Of a DNA stretch of 35,160 nucleotides, positions 8,782 through 16,709 are shown piece after piece (the first letter of the stretch is position 1; each line of letters starts with the position of its first letter). The position numbers and the translations under genes are program-made. The notes under the pieces are model-generated. The model was not told the origin of the DNA, searched no databases, and saw only the letters and a program-made list of their open reading frames with translations. The stretch spans positions 1-35,160 of the forward strand of contig JAEDMF010000002.1 in NCBI GenBank assembly GCA_016303175.1. Reading direction: 5' to 3'. This DNA comes from Bacteroidales bacterium. GTDB lineage: Bacteria; Bacteroidota; Bacteroidia; Bacteroidales; UBA932.

Positions 8782-8789
8782 TTAATTTG
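8782..8789 (+). promoter_or_regulatory. Near-match -7 element just before the Lrp-family gene
   Basis: TTAATTTG differs from TAnnTTTG at one position and lies only 5 bases before the ATG at 8795. If real, the message would be leaderless or nearly so. The same TTAATTTG word occurs 8 bases before mreB (10322-10329). Confidence 0.25.
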
Positions 8790-8794
8790 TAGTT

Positions 8795-9265
8795 ATGCCC
8801 AAATATCAGATTGACGATACAGACAGGAGAATACTGTCATTCTTAGTTCAGGACGCGCGAATGGCATATTTGGAAATAGCCCGTGAATGCGGGGTCTCAG
8901 GGGCTGCGATACACCAGCGAATCAAACGTCTGGAGAAACAAGGTATCGTCATAGGTTCACGCCTGCTTGTCGAGCCCGAGGCCTTGGGACTGAATGTCTG
9001 CGCCTTCGTGCAGATTGCATTGGTGGAGGGCAACAAAATGATGGAGGTCAAGGAGGAACTGACCAAAATTCCCGAACTGGTGGAGTGCCATTTCGTGACA
9101 GGCAAGTACACCTTCTTGATTAAACTCTATTGCCGCGACAACGAACATCTTATGAATATCGTCACGGAGAAGCTTTTGAAGATACCTTACATCCAAAGCA
9201 CGGAAACTTTGTTGAGTCTTCAGGCGGTAATAGACAGGAACATCAACTGTCCTGATGCGAAATAA
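8795..9265 (+). CDS. Lrp/AsnC-family transcriptional regulator
   Basis: 156 aa, the standard family length. The N-terminal winged helix-turn-helix (IDDTDRRILSFLVQDARM, then CGVSGAAIHQRIKRLEKQGIV at about 31-51) is followed by the RAM ligand-binding fold from about 65 to 150 with VEGNKMMEVKEELTKIPELVECHFVTGKYTFLIKL-type strands and helix. Such proteins form octamers and usually sense amino acids; the ligand cannot be told from sequence. It stands alone between topA and a hairpin-rich gap. The HTH segment starts VSGAAIHQR rather than the common VSxxTVxxR, a mild deviation. Confidence 0.9.
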   Translation: MPKYQIDDTDRRILSFLVQDARMAYLEIARECGVSGAAIHQRIKRLEKQGIVIGSRLLVEPEALGLNVCAFVQIALVEGNKMMEVKEELTKIPELVECHFVTGKYTFLIKLYCRDNEHLMNIVTEKLLKIPYIQSTETLLSLQAVIDRNINCPDAK

Positions 9266-9318
9266 GCCCTTGGCTTATTCAAGTTCGGCCAGCAATCAAA
9301 GTGTCAATCACTCAGCTC

Positions 9319-9376
9319 AAGTTTCGCAAGTTCATAATTATCTATTATCTTGAGGGTTGTGCGGCTTGCGAAACTT
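9319..9376. repeat. 12 bp perfect inverted repeat of the CTTGCGAAACTT word
   Basis: AAGTTTCGCAAG at 9319-9330 is the exact reverse complement of CTTGCGAAACTT at 9365-9376, with 34 bases between. Both carry the unit seen in the tandem array at 574-672. Confidence 0.75.
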
Positions 9377-9419
9377 CTTCCTACCGCACATTTCTCATCT
9401 ACGTTACCCCTATCCTAAA

Positions 9420-9440
9420 TCCTTTCCCTCGGGGAAAGGA
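9420..9440. terminator. Perfect 9 bp stem, 3-base loop hairpin
   Basis: TCCTTTCCC at 9420-9428 and GGGAAAGGA at 9432-9440 pair perfectly around the loop TCG. Placed in a convergent gap, it is a plausible transcription end or RNA-stabilising hairpin; a following T-run is lacking on both strands. Confidence 0.45.
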
Positions 9441-9479
9441 CTTACTATCGATGCTTACGCATCTCCAAACAAGGTGTTT

Positions 9480-9520
9480 CGCACTTGCGAAACTTAAGTC
9501 ACTAAAGTTTCGCAAATGCG
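9480..9520. terminator. 16 bp-arm hairpin built from two CTTGCGAAACTT copies
   Basis: The arms 9480-9495 and 9505-9520 are reverse complements at 15 of 16 positions (11 continuous in the inner part) around a 9-base loop. It is 14 bp past the ispD stop on the minus strand and would form a strong stem in either transcript. A second, nested palindrome GTTTCGC-ACTT-GCGAAAC occupies 9476-9493. Confidence 0.55.
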
Positions 9521-9533
9521 ACACTTAAATCAA

Positions 9534-10232
9534 TCATTTGCTCAACAGCCGGCGGGCGACCTCGAGGTCGTCCGACGTCGTTATCTTAAGGTTGTATTTC
9601 TCCCCTTCGCAGTAGTGAATCTCAACACCGGACGCCCTCACAACTGATGCGTCGTCCGTGAAGACTGTGTCGTATGGCAGGGAGTAGGCTCTCTTGAGTA
9701 CGCCGGAGCGGAAAAGTTGCGGCGTCTGGGCTCCGAACATTATACTGCGGTCTGCCCCCGCTCCGGGGAGTTCCTCAAGTTCTCCCGCATCGTTGCGCTT
9801 GAGAGTCTTGAGAGTGTCGGTGACCGGAATTACAGGTACTACCGCATTGTGCGAGCAGGCCAGTTCGAAGAGCTTTCTTATCAGGGCGGTGGACGCCAGG
9901 GGACGCACCCCGTCGTGTACCGCCACCACAGCATCCTCGTCCGTTATTTTTTCGAGAGCATTCCTGACTGAATGGAAGCGCGTGAAACCGCCTGCGACTA
10001 TGCTTTGGGCAGCGTGGAAATTGTTTTTCCTGCATTCTGAAGCCCAGAATTCAATGTAATCTTCCGGCAGGACAACGATAGGGTGCACGTCCGGCACTGC
10101 CTTGAGTATCTGTTCGATGGAGATTTGCAGTATGGTTTTTTCTCCCAGCCTCAGAAATTGTTTGGGCAGGGGTGAGCCCATCCTTGTGCCACGACCTCCG
10201 CAAGCAAATATGCAATATTTCTTCTTTTCCAT
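9534..10232 (-). CDS. ispD: 2-C-methyl-D-erythritol 4-phosphate cytidylyltransferase
   Basis: Third step of the non-mevalonate isoprenoid pathway: MEP plus CTP gives CDP-methylerythritol. The 232 aa protein has the nucleotide-binding glycine loop CGGRGTRMGSPLPKQF at 11-26 (with the Arg and Lys that contact CTP), VHDGVRPL in place of the common VHDaaRP, VPVTDTLK, FGAQTPQLF, TDDASVV with the metal-site aspartate, and KITTSDDL near the end. Related TarI/ribitol-phosphate cytidylyltransferases share this fold, but the VTDTLK and TDDAS motifs and Bacteroidota context favour IspD. It is divergent from the mre operon, with an exact -7 element upstream. Confidence 0.9.
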   Translation of the reverse strand: MEKKKYCIFACGGRGTRMGSPLPKQFLRLGEKTILQISIEQILKAVPDVHPIVVLPEDYIEFWASECRKNNFHAAQSIVAGGFTRFHSVRNALEKITDEDAVVAVHDGVRPLASTALIRKLFELACSHNAVVPVIPVTDTLKTLKRNDAGELEELPGAGADRSIMFGAQTPQLFRSGVLKRAYSLPYDTVFTDDASVVRASGVEIHYCEGEKYNLKITTSDDLEVARRLLSK

Positions 10233-10245
10233 AGGAATAACCCTG

Positions 10246-10253
10246 CAAAGTTA
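10246..10253 (-). promoter_or_regulatory. -7 element (TAACTTTG) for ispD
   Basis: On the minus strand TAACTTTG, followed by CAGG, exactly matches TAnnTTTG and lies 13 bases upstream of the ispD ATG. The same TAACTTTGCAGG word precedes sufS at 26394-26401. A -33 TTTG is not obvious. Confidence 0.5.
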
Positions 10254-10294
10254 AGATTTTTTAGTAAATTTACATTTTGAAACATAATAACCTG

Positions 10295-10310
10295 GTTTCG
10301 CTTGCGAAAC
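10295..10310. repeat. Perfect 7 bp palindrome GTTTCGC-TT-GCGAAAC upstream of mreB
   Basis: The arms 10295-10301 and 10304-10310 pair perfectly around TT. The element belongs to the same CTTGCGAAA family as the gaps at 9319-9520 and 24666-24681. It sits 27 bp before the mreB start and about 12 bp before a near-match -7 element (TTAATTTG, 10322-10329), so it overlaps the region where a -33 box would be expected. Confidence 0.6.
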
Positions 10311-10337
10311 TTGAAAAATATTTAATTTGAAACAGAT

Positions 10338-11360
10338 ATGGCATTTTCCTTCCTGACACAAGAACTCGCAATTGACCTCGGAACGGCCAATACGGTCATT
10401 TTTCAGGATGACCAGATAGTTCTCGATCAGCCGAGCATTGTTGCTCTCGACAATATATCCGGCAAGGTTGTGGCCCTGGGTGACCAGGCCAAATTGATGT
10501 ACGAGCGTACCAGCCCCAATATCCGCGCTGTAAGACCTATGAGGGATGGCGTAATTGCGGACTTCAATGCCGCGGAACTTATGATAAAGGGCTTTATTCA
10601 GCAGGTGAATGCCAACAGGCATACATTGTTTTCTCCCAATATACGCTGTGTCATCGGAATTCCTTCAGGCAGCACTGAGGTTGAAAGGCGAGCTGTGCGA
10701 GACTCGGCCGAGCATGCGGGAGGTCACGATGTGTATCTGCTGTACGAGCCTATGGCCGCTGCTCTCGGCATAGGTCTGGATGTGCTTGCTCCTAAGGGTA
10801 ATATGGTTGTCGATATCGGAGGAGGTACGGCCGAAATCGCAGTGATTTCCCTCGGTGGAATAGTAGTCAATAAGAGCATAGACATCGCCGGAGACGTGTT
10901 TACCCGCGAAATCCAGCAGTACCTTCGTCAGCAGTACAACATCCGTGTGGGAGAGATCACCTCGGAAAAGATAAAGATAGCCATAGGCTCCGTAAGCTCA
11001 GAACTGGAGAACGAGCCTGCCGATTTCGTAGTCAGCGGTCCCAATATGATGACGGGTAAGCCTCTGACGGTGACCGTATCTTATCACGAGATTGCCTATT
11101 GCCTTGACAAGTCCATCTCCAAGGTGGAGGAGTCTGTGATGGCCGCCCTTGAGGAGACTCCCGCAGAGTTGTATAGCGACATCATTGAGAACGGCATTTT
11201 CCTCTCCGGTGGAGGTTCGCTGCTCAGGGGAATTGCCAAGAGGTTTTCCGAGCGCATAGACATCCCTTGCCACGTTGCAGACGATCCGCTGCGCGCAGTG
11301 GCCCGTGGCACTTGCCTGGCATTGAAGGGCATCCATAAGTATCCCTTCCTTATGAGGTAG
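10338..11360 (+). CDS. mreB: Rod shape-determining protein MreB
   Basis: Bacterial actin homologue that forms membrane-associated filaments steering lateral wall synthesis. At 340 aa it is full length. The phosphate-1 loop LAIDLGTANTVIF (10-22), the CVIGIPSGSTEVERRAV segment, the phosphate-2 loop VVDIGGGTAEIAVISLGGIV, the EKIKIAIGS helix and the adenosine motif IFLSGGGSLLRGI are all present. It starts an operon with mreC 4 bp downstream. A hairpin of the dispersed palindrome family lies in its upstream region and might affect transcription or message stability. Confidence 0.97.
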   Translation: MAFSFLTQELAIDLGTANTVIFQDDQIVLDQPSIVALDNISGKVVALGDQAKLMYERTSPNIRAVRPMRDGVIADFNAAELMIKGFIQQVNANRHTLFSPNIRCVIGIPSGSTEVERRAVRDSAEHAGGHDVYLLYEPMAAALGIGLDVLAPKGNMVVDIGGGTAEIAVISLGGIVVNKSIDIAGDVFTREIQQYLRQQYNIRVGEITSEKIKIAIGSVSSELENEPADFVVSGPNMMTGKPLTVTVSYHEIAYCLDKSISKVEESVMAALEETPAELYSDIIENGIFLSGGGSLLRGIAKRFSERIDIPCHVADDPLRAVARGTCLALKGIHKYPFLMR

Positions 11361-11364
11361 TGAA

Positions 11365-12141
11365 ATGGCCCGCCGTCGCAGGACATTCATTGCTGCAGCC
11401 GCCTTCATTGTTCTGGAGGTGGCTGCGTTGTGTTGTCTTGCCTACGGTTCCGAACTCAGAAAAACCTGGCTTGCGCGCCCCTTTACAGGCATTTCTGCCG
11501 CCTTGTGGCGTGTGGGTGACAATATGCGGGGCTACATGACCCTGGACAAGGAAAACGAGCGCCTGATACAGGACAATGCCCAGTTGCAGAGCCGTATTCT
11601 CCAGCTGCAGGCAGGCAGACCGGCGCCTTCCGTGCCCTATACCGGCCAGAGTGCTATGGTGGTGACTATGACTACCGGCAGCCAGCATAATTATATCATC
11701 ATCGACCGGGGCAGCGCCGACGGAATTTCCGAAGGTGACGGGATAATCACGGCGAGGGGAGCCGTGGGCATAGTTCAGGCCACATCAGAGCATTATGCCT
11801 TTGCGTTGTCCTTTGCCAACGGAAAGGTGGTGGTCAGCGCCAAGGCGGGCCGGGAGGGAACGGTCGGCTCCCTGACATGGACGGGCCTTGCCCTCAATGC
11901 GGCCCTGCTGGGTGGCATCCCCGTGCACAAGGACATTGCTCCGGGGGACACGGTCTATACCAGTGGCTATTCCTCAATCTTTCCGCCGGACATCCCTCTG
12001 GGCATTGTCGGACAGAAGAGAATAAACAACGGCAGTACAGCCGAGTACAAGGTGGAACTCTTCGAGGACCTCTCTTCCCTTCACAGTGTGACCGTTGTCC
12101 ATAACAACGCCAAAAAAGAAATTGAATCATTGATGCAGTAA
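11365..12141 (+). CDS. mreC: Rod shape-determining protein MreC
   Basis: 258 aa bitopic inner-membrane protein that bridges MreB to PBP2 and RodA. A basic cytoplasmic start (MARRRRTF) leads into one membrane helix at about 8-28, then a periplasmic coiled coil with KENERLIQDNAQLQSRILQLQ at about 62-82, then the two beta-barrel domain with IIDRGSADGISEGDGIITARGAVGIV-type and PVHKDIAPGDTVYTSGYSSIFPPDIPLGIV-type motifs characteristic of MreC. It sits between mreB and mreD with gaps of 4 and 1 bp. Confidence 0.94.
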   Translation: MARRRRTFIAAAAFIVLEVAALCCLAYGSELRKTWLARPFTGISAALWRVGDNMRGYMTLDKENERLIQDNAQLQSRILQLQAGRPAPSVPYTGQSAMVVTMTTGSQHNYIIIDRGSADGISEGDGIITARGAVGIVQATSEHYAFALSFANGKVVVSAKAGREGTVGSLTWTGLALNAALLGGIPVHKDIAPGDTVYTSGYSSIFPPDIPLGIVGQKRINNGSTAEYKVELFEDLSSLHSVTVVHNNAKKEIESLMQ

Positions 12142-12142
12142 T

Positions 12143-12652
12143 ATGGACAGAAGATTCAGCGTAGTGTATTGCATAATGCTGCTCATACAGCTCATTCTGG
12201 CAAAATATTGCCAGATGTGGCATCTTGTGTACATCTGCATACTGCCTGCGATGATATTGTGCCAGCCGACTTCCCGTCCCACTCCGCTGGTACTGTTTAT
12301 TGCCTTTCTTTCCGGTCTGGCGGTGGATTTGCTCGCGGACGGGGTTATCGGCCTGAATGCTGCCGCCCTGCTGCCTGTCGCTCTGCTGCAGAAACCCCTC
12401 ATAAGCCTGCTCATTGACGAGGATGTGGTTCAGCGCCACTATCACTTCTCATTTTTCCGCCACGGTTATATCCGTATCGGAGGAACGCTGCTTCTGGTAA
12501 TTTTCCTTTTTATGCTGACATACGCGCTTCTGGACAATGCTGGGGAGAGAAACTTTGGTTTCGTTATGCTCAAGACCTTCTTGAGTTCCGTTGTCAGCCT
12601 GATTTTCTGTATTGCCGCGACGGCAGTTCTTTCACCAAAACAGCAGCGGTAG
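12143..12652 (+). CDS. mreD: Rod shape-determining protein MreD
   Basis: 169 aa, almost entirely hydrophobic, with about five membrane helices. Sequence conservation in MreD is low, so the call rests on length, hydrophobicity, FIAFLSGLAVDLLADGVIGLNAAALLPVALL (the MreD-typical GLxxDLLxxxxxGLxAL pattern) and its position between mreC and the PBP2 gene. It ends directly at the next start codon (TAG then ATG). Confidence 0.88.
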   Translation: MDRRFSVVYCIMLLIQLILAKYCQMWHLVYICILPAMILCQPTSRPTPLVLFIAFLSGLAVDLLADGVIGLNAAALLPVALLQKPLISLLIDEDVVQRHYHFSFFRHGYIRIGGTLLLVIFLFMLTYALLDNAGERNFGFVMLKTFLSSVVSLIFCIAATAVLSPKQQR

Positions 12653-14500
12653 ATGAACATCGGCAAGGACACAAGACTGCTCATAGGCTTCGGTGTGGCG
12701 CTGCTGGTGCTTCTGCTGCGGCTTTTTCAGATTCAGGTCATAGACGGCAGTTACAAGTCCGACGCTGCAAACCAGGCGATGTACCGCAAGACCATTTATC
12801 CTTCCAGGGGTATCATCTACGACCGCAACGGCACCATTCTGGTCGGCAACAAAATAACTTACGATCTTATGGTTACGCCGAGGGAGATTCGCGAACCCTT
12901 TGATACCGCGCTACTTGCGGAGATACTTCAGGTTGATACCTCCTTCATCAAGGAAAAATTCCGGTATTATAGAAAATACCGCACCCGCATAGGCTGGCAG
13001 ACCCAGCTGATGATGAAGCAGATACCTTCCGAGGTCTTTCTGAAGTTTATGGAATCCCAATATCTTTTCCCGGGTTTCAACGGGGTGGAGCGCACTACGA
13101 GGGATTATCCCATCAATTCGGGAGGCAATCTGCTGGGCTACTGCTCGGAGGTGGATGATGCCTTTATGGCCAAGCATCCGGGGGAGTACCGTGCCGGGGA
13201 TTACTATGGCAAGACGGGCATAGAGGCGGCCAGAGAGAAGGAATTGCGGGGAGAGAAAGGCTACAACATCTTCCTGCGCGGCTCCAACAACCGCATCAAG
13301 GACCATTATATGGATGGGGCTTACGACAAGGAAGCCGTGCCCGGAAAGGATGTGGTGACTACCATAGATGCTTCTCTGCAGAATTATGGGCAAAGACTGA
13401 TGCAGGGCAAAGTCGGAGCGATGGTAGCCATAGAACCTTCTACGGGTGAGATACTTACGCTCGTAAGTTCCCCCTGCATCAACGTGAATGCCCTCGCGGA
13501 TTTCAGCGCCCACTACGAGGAGATAGCCTCAGACCCTTATCGCCCGATGTTCAACAGGGCAGTGGCCTCCGCCTATCCTCCCGGTTCCGTCTTTAAGCTT
13601 GTCAACGGACTGATAGGCCTGCAGGAGGGGGTGCTCACGCCTTCCACCCGATATCCCTGCAACAAGGGTTATGTATATGGAAAGAAGAAGCTTGGGTGCC
13701 ACAATCATCCTTCACCCCTCAATATGGAACAGAGCATAATGATGTCCTGCAACGGCTATTATTGCTATGTATTCAAGAGCTTGCTGGAAAACAAGAAGTA
13801 CAAAAATGTGAGCGAAGGCTTCGACGTGTGGCGGGATTATGTGCAGAGCTTCGGCTTCGGACATAAGTTGGGCAGCGATTTTCCTTCCGAAAGAGGCGGG
13901 AATGTTCCGACATCCACCTATTACGACAGGGTGTACCGCAAGAGGTGGAACTCCAATACGGTCATTTCCCTGTCCATAGGTCAGGGGGAGTTGGGCTGCA
14001 CTCCCTTGCATATTGCCAATCTGGCGGCTACCATAGCAAACAGGGGTTATTACTACATTCCCCATATTGTCAAGGCGAGTGAAGGGGTGGAAATAGATCC
14101 CAAGTACTATGAGAAACAATATACCAAGGTCAGCCCGGAGAATTTTGAAAAGATAATCCCGGGAATGTGGCGGGCTGTCAATGCCGGTCCAGAAAGCGGA
14201 GCCACTGCCTGGGTCGGAGAGGTCAAGGGATTGGACATTTGCGGCAAGACCGGCACAGCCCAGAACCCGCACGGAGCGGACAACTCGGTATTCATCTGCT
14301 TCGCCCCCAGGGACAATCCCAAAATCGCTGTGGCCGTATATGTGGAAAATGGTGGCTGGGGTGCAACCTGGGCCGTACCTATGGCGTCGTTGCTGGTGGA
14401 AAAGTATCTTACCGGGGAGGTAACTCGTCCGGAGCTGGAACAACGGATGATGAACGCCAACCTTATGCATAAAGTCAAAGCAGTGAAAGTAAAGAAATGA
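12653..14500 (+). CDS. mrdA: Penicillin-binding protein 2 (elongasome transpeptidase, MrdA)
   Basis: 615 aa class B PBP that cross-links wall peptides during elongation with RodA as its polymerase partner. One membrane anchor (about 8-29) is followed by the pedestal domain with YPSRGIIYDRNG (49-60) and YYGKTGIEAAREKELRG (184-200). The transpeptidase motifs are SVFK at 312-315 (Ser312 nucleophile), SCN at 365-367 and KTGT at 532-535. The loop GCHNHPSPLNMEQSIMMSCNGYY includes Cys and His residues typical of the PBP2 zinc-site region in some phyla; whether metal binds is unknown. Its stop overlaps the rodA start by 4 bp. Confidence 0.95.
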   Translation: MNIGKDTRLLIGFGVALLVLLLRLFQIQVIDGSYKSDAANQAMYRKTIYPSRGIIYDRNGTILVGNKITYDLMVTPREIREPFDTALLAEILQVDTSFIKEKFRYYRKYRTRIGWQTQLMMKQIPSEVFLKFMESQYLFPGFNGVERTTRDYPINSGGNLLGYCSEVDDAFMAKHPGEYRAGDYYGKTGIEAAREKELRGEKGYNIFLRGSNNRIKDHYMDGAYDKEAVPGKDVVTTIDASLQNYGQRLMQGKVGAMVAIEPSTGEILTLVSSPCINVNALADFSAHYEEIASDPYRPMFNRAVASAYPPGSVFKLVNGLIGLQEGVLTPSTRYPCNKGYVYGKKKLGCHNHPSPLNMEQSIMMSCNGYYCYVFKSLLENKKYKNVSEGFDVWRDYVQSFGFGHKLGSDFPSERGGNVPTSTYYDRVYRKRWNSNTVISLSIGQGELGCTPLHIANLAATIANRGYYYIPHIVKASEGVEIDPKYYEKQYTKVSPENFEKIIPGMWRAVNAGPESGATAWVGEVKGLDICGKTGTAQNPHGADNSVFICFAPRDNPKIAVAVYVENGGWGATWAVPMASLLVEKYLTGEVTRPELEQRMMNANLMHKVKAVKVKK

Positions 14501-15909
14501 TGTTGAACAAATCCGGTTCATATGAGAGGTCGGTAGGAGGTACCTTGGATTGGTGGCTGATTGGCTGCTACTTTATACTTGTTCTCTTCGGGGTGCTGAA
14601 TATCTATGCCTCCATCCAAAATACCGAACCTTCGTCCATCTTTGCTCTTGATACGCGCAGCGGCAAGCAGATAATGTGGATAGGTATTTCCGTCGTAGTG
14701 GCTCTAGCGCTCATTTTCTTTTTCCCGCCGAGACTCTTTGACGTGATTTCTCCCTTCCTTTACGGCCTGATACTCTGCCTTCTGGTGCTGGTCATTTTCA
14801 TAGGAGGCTCTGTAAAGGGCTCCCACAGCTGGTTCACTCTCGGCCCTGTCAGTTTCCAGCCGGCGGAGGTCAGCAAAATAACCACATCGCTGTTCCTCGC
14901 CACCATAGTGAGCCGTTTCGGCTTGGAGAAAAGAGGCTTCATTATGGCCGTCCTGATTATACTCGTACCGATGATGATTATAGTGCTGGAACACGAGACT
15001 GGTTCAGCCCTGGTGTATGTCGGCTTTATTTTTATGCTGTACAGAGAAGGCCTTTCGGGTTGGGTCGTGTTGCTTATGCTGCTCTGCATTGTGCTGTTCA
15101 TCATCACTTTGACGTCCTCTTCGTTTTGGGCCATATTGCTCCTGCTTGCAATAGTATCGCTTTCCGACTCCGTGCAGAACGGACAGTTGAAATGGTGGAT
15201 TCCCGTTGCCGCGGCCATAATTTGCGCCAACTGTTTCATTCCTGCTCCATACAACCTGTGGGCGATATTGGCGGAGTCTTCGATTTATGCCTGCTATTCG
15301 TTCTGGAGGGCCTTTAGGGGGCATTATCAGGGCTTCCGCTGGGCTACTCTTGCAACCCTTCTGCTGGGAACGGCGCTGGTGCTGCTCTCTCGCTTTTTCT
15401 TTGACAATGTGTTGAAGGATTATCAGCGAAGCCGCATTGAAGTTCTGCTGAACATCAAGGAGGATTTCAGCGGAGCAGGCTATAATGTAAGACAAAGTCT
15501 GATAGCAATAGGTTCGGGAGGCTTCTTCGGCAAGGGTTATCTCAAGGGCACCCAGACTGCCTATGGTTTTGTGCCGGAACAGAGCACGGACTTCATCTTC
15601 TGCACCGTGGGTGAGGAATGGGGGTTTGCAGGTTGTCTCTTCCTGCTTGCCGTTTACGGCTTTATGTTGTACAGAATCATACGGGATAGCGAGCGCTCCC
15701 GGGAGGCGTTCATCCGCATCTACGGTTACTGTCTTGCCGGCTGTATCTTTATGCATCTGATAATCAATCTTGGGATGACTCTCGGTTTGATGCCGGTGAT
15801 AGGCATACCCTTGCCTCTTATGAGCTACGGAGGGTCGTCCGTTTTGTCCTTCACTGTGATGCTCTTTATCTTCATCTCACTTTACAGAAACGAAAGAAAA
15901 TATTTTTGA
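14497..15909 (+). CDS. rodA: Peptidoglycan glycosyltransferase RodA (SEDS family)
   Basis: 470 aa polytopic membrane protein that polymerises lipid II during elongation. The SEDS hallmarks are VKGSHSWFTLGPVSFQPAEVSKI at about 107-129, LEHETGSALVY, EQSTDFIFCTVGEEWGFAG and the C-terminal GIPLPLMSYGGSSVLSF. It is about 100 residues longer than E. coli RodA; the extra length is additional hydrophobic sequence in the middle (about 195-300), as seen in other Bacteroidota. ATG of rodA overlaps the mrdA stop (ATGA), implying coupled translation. A second ATG follows immediately, so the exact start may differ by one codon. Confidence 0.95.
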   Translation: MMLNKSGSYERSVGGTLDWWLIGCYFILVLFGVLNIYASIQNTEPSSIFALDTRSGKQIMWIGISVVVALALIFFFPPRLFDVISPFLYGLILCLLVLVIFIGGSVKGSHSWFTLGPVSFQPAEVSKITTSLFLATIVSRFGLEKRGFIMAVLIILVPMMIIVLEHETGSALVYVGFIFMLYREGLSGWVVLLMLLCIVLFIITLTSSSFWAILLLLAIVSLSDSVQNGQLKWWIPVAAAIICANCFIPAPYNLWAILAESSIYACYSFWRAFRGHYQGFRWATLATLLLGTALVLLSRFFFDNVLKDYQRSRIEVLLNIKEDFSGAGYNVRQSLIAIGSGGFFGKGYLKGTQTAYGFVPEQSTDFIFCTVGEEWGFAGCLFLLAVYGFMLYRIIRDSERSREAFIRIYGYCLAGCIFMHLIINLGMTLGLMPVIGIPLPLMSYGGSSVLSFTVMLFIFISLYRNERKYF

Positions 15910-15910
15910 T

Positions 15911-16657
15911 ATGGGAATATTGGAAAACAAAGTTGCTCTCATAACCGGAGCAGGCCGTGGAATAGGAAGGGCCATAGCGTTGAAATTCATTCAGGAAGGC
16001 GCAACGGTAGCCATAATGGTGCTAGAAGAGAATGAAACGGCTGTTGAAACTCTTGAGATGATGCGCGCCATCAATCCTGAGTGCCGAATGTACAAGGGAG
16101 ACGTTTCTTCTTTCTCTCAAAGCCGGCAGGTCGTTGAACGCGTGTTGGAAGATTTCGGGAGGATAGACATATTGGTAAACAACGCCGGCATTGCCTGGGA
16201 CGGACTGTTGCTGAGGATGAGCGAGGAGCAGTGGGATAGCGTGATAGATATAAATCTCAAGGGTGCATTCAACTGCATTCACGCCGTACTTCCCTCAATG
16301 GTCAAGGCGAGGAATGGTTCTATAATCAGCCTCAGTTCCATAGTGGGCGAAGGCGGTAATGCCGGACAGGCAAACTATGCCGCATCCAAGGCGGGGCTGA
16401 TAGGACTTACCAAATCCATAGCCAAGGAACTTGGACCCCGCGGCATCAGGGCCAACTGCATTGCTCCCGGCTTCATTGATACAGATATGACCAGATCTCT
16501 TGGTGAACGCAGAATGCAGGAGCTGGCCTCCACCATTCCTCTCAGGCGTAGTGGCCGGCCCGACGAGGTGGCTTCCGTGGCACTTTTTCTTGCCAGCGAT
16601 ATGAGTTCCTATGTTTCCGGTCAGGTTATTGGCTGTTGCGGGGCTCTGTATTGCTAG
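15911..16657 (+). CDS. fabG: 3-oxoacyl-ACP reductase FabG-like short-chain dehydrogenase
   Basis: 248 aa, standard FabG length. NADPH loop TGAGRGIG (12-19), NNAG (90-93), Asn115, and the catalytic Ser143-Tyr156-Lys160 in LSSIVGEGGNAGQANYAASK are all present, with GxVRxNxIAPGxIxTDM-type RANCIAPGFIDTDM after them. It reduces 3-oxoacyl-ACP in fatty-acid synthesis, though other SDR substrates are possible. The terminal GQVIGCCGALYC replaces the common GQVIxVDGGM. One base separates it from rodA, so it is probably the last gene of the mre operon. Confidence 0.85.
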   Translation: MGILENKVALITGAGRGIGRAIALKFIQEGATVAIMVLEENETAVETLEMMRAINPECRMYKGDVSSFSQSRQVVERVLEDFGRIDILVNNAGIAWDGLLLRMSEEQWDSVIDINLKGAFNCIHAVLPSMVKARNGSIISLSSIVGEGGNAGQANYAASKAGLIGLTKSIAKELGPRGIRANCIAPGFIDTDMTRSLGERRMQELASTIPLRRSGRPDEVASVALFLASDMSSYVSGQVIGCCGALYC

Positions 16658-16709
16658 TTTTTGGAGCCCTTTCCGGTGCAGCTTTTCTTCTTCATCAGTC
16701 ACGTAGTGA

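Larger units (their letters stand above)
9266..9533. other. Convergent gap between lrp and ispD, rich in inverted repeats
   Basis: This 268 bp stretch holds no credible gene. It contains four copies of the CTTGCGAAACTT/AAGTTTCGCAAG word, a 7 bp inverted repeat TGTGCGG/CCGCACA at 9358-9364 and 9384-9390 that encloses one copy, and a perfect 9 bp hairpin at 9420-9440. Both neighbouring genes end here, so the hairpins could act as terminators for both strands. Confidence 0.7.

Noticed and set aside
9301..9528. Short plus-strand frame in the lrp-ispD gap
   Set aside because: It is made of the palindrome copies and hairpin arms and has no conserved-looking protein sequence.
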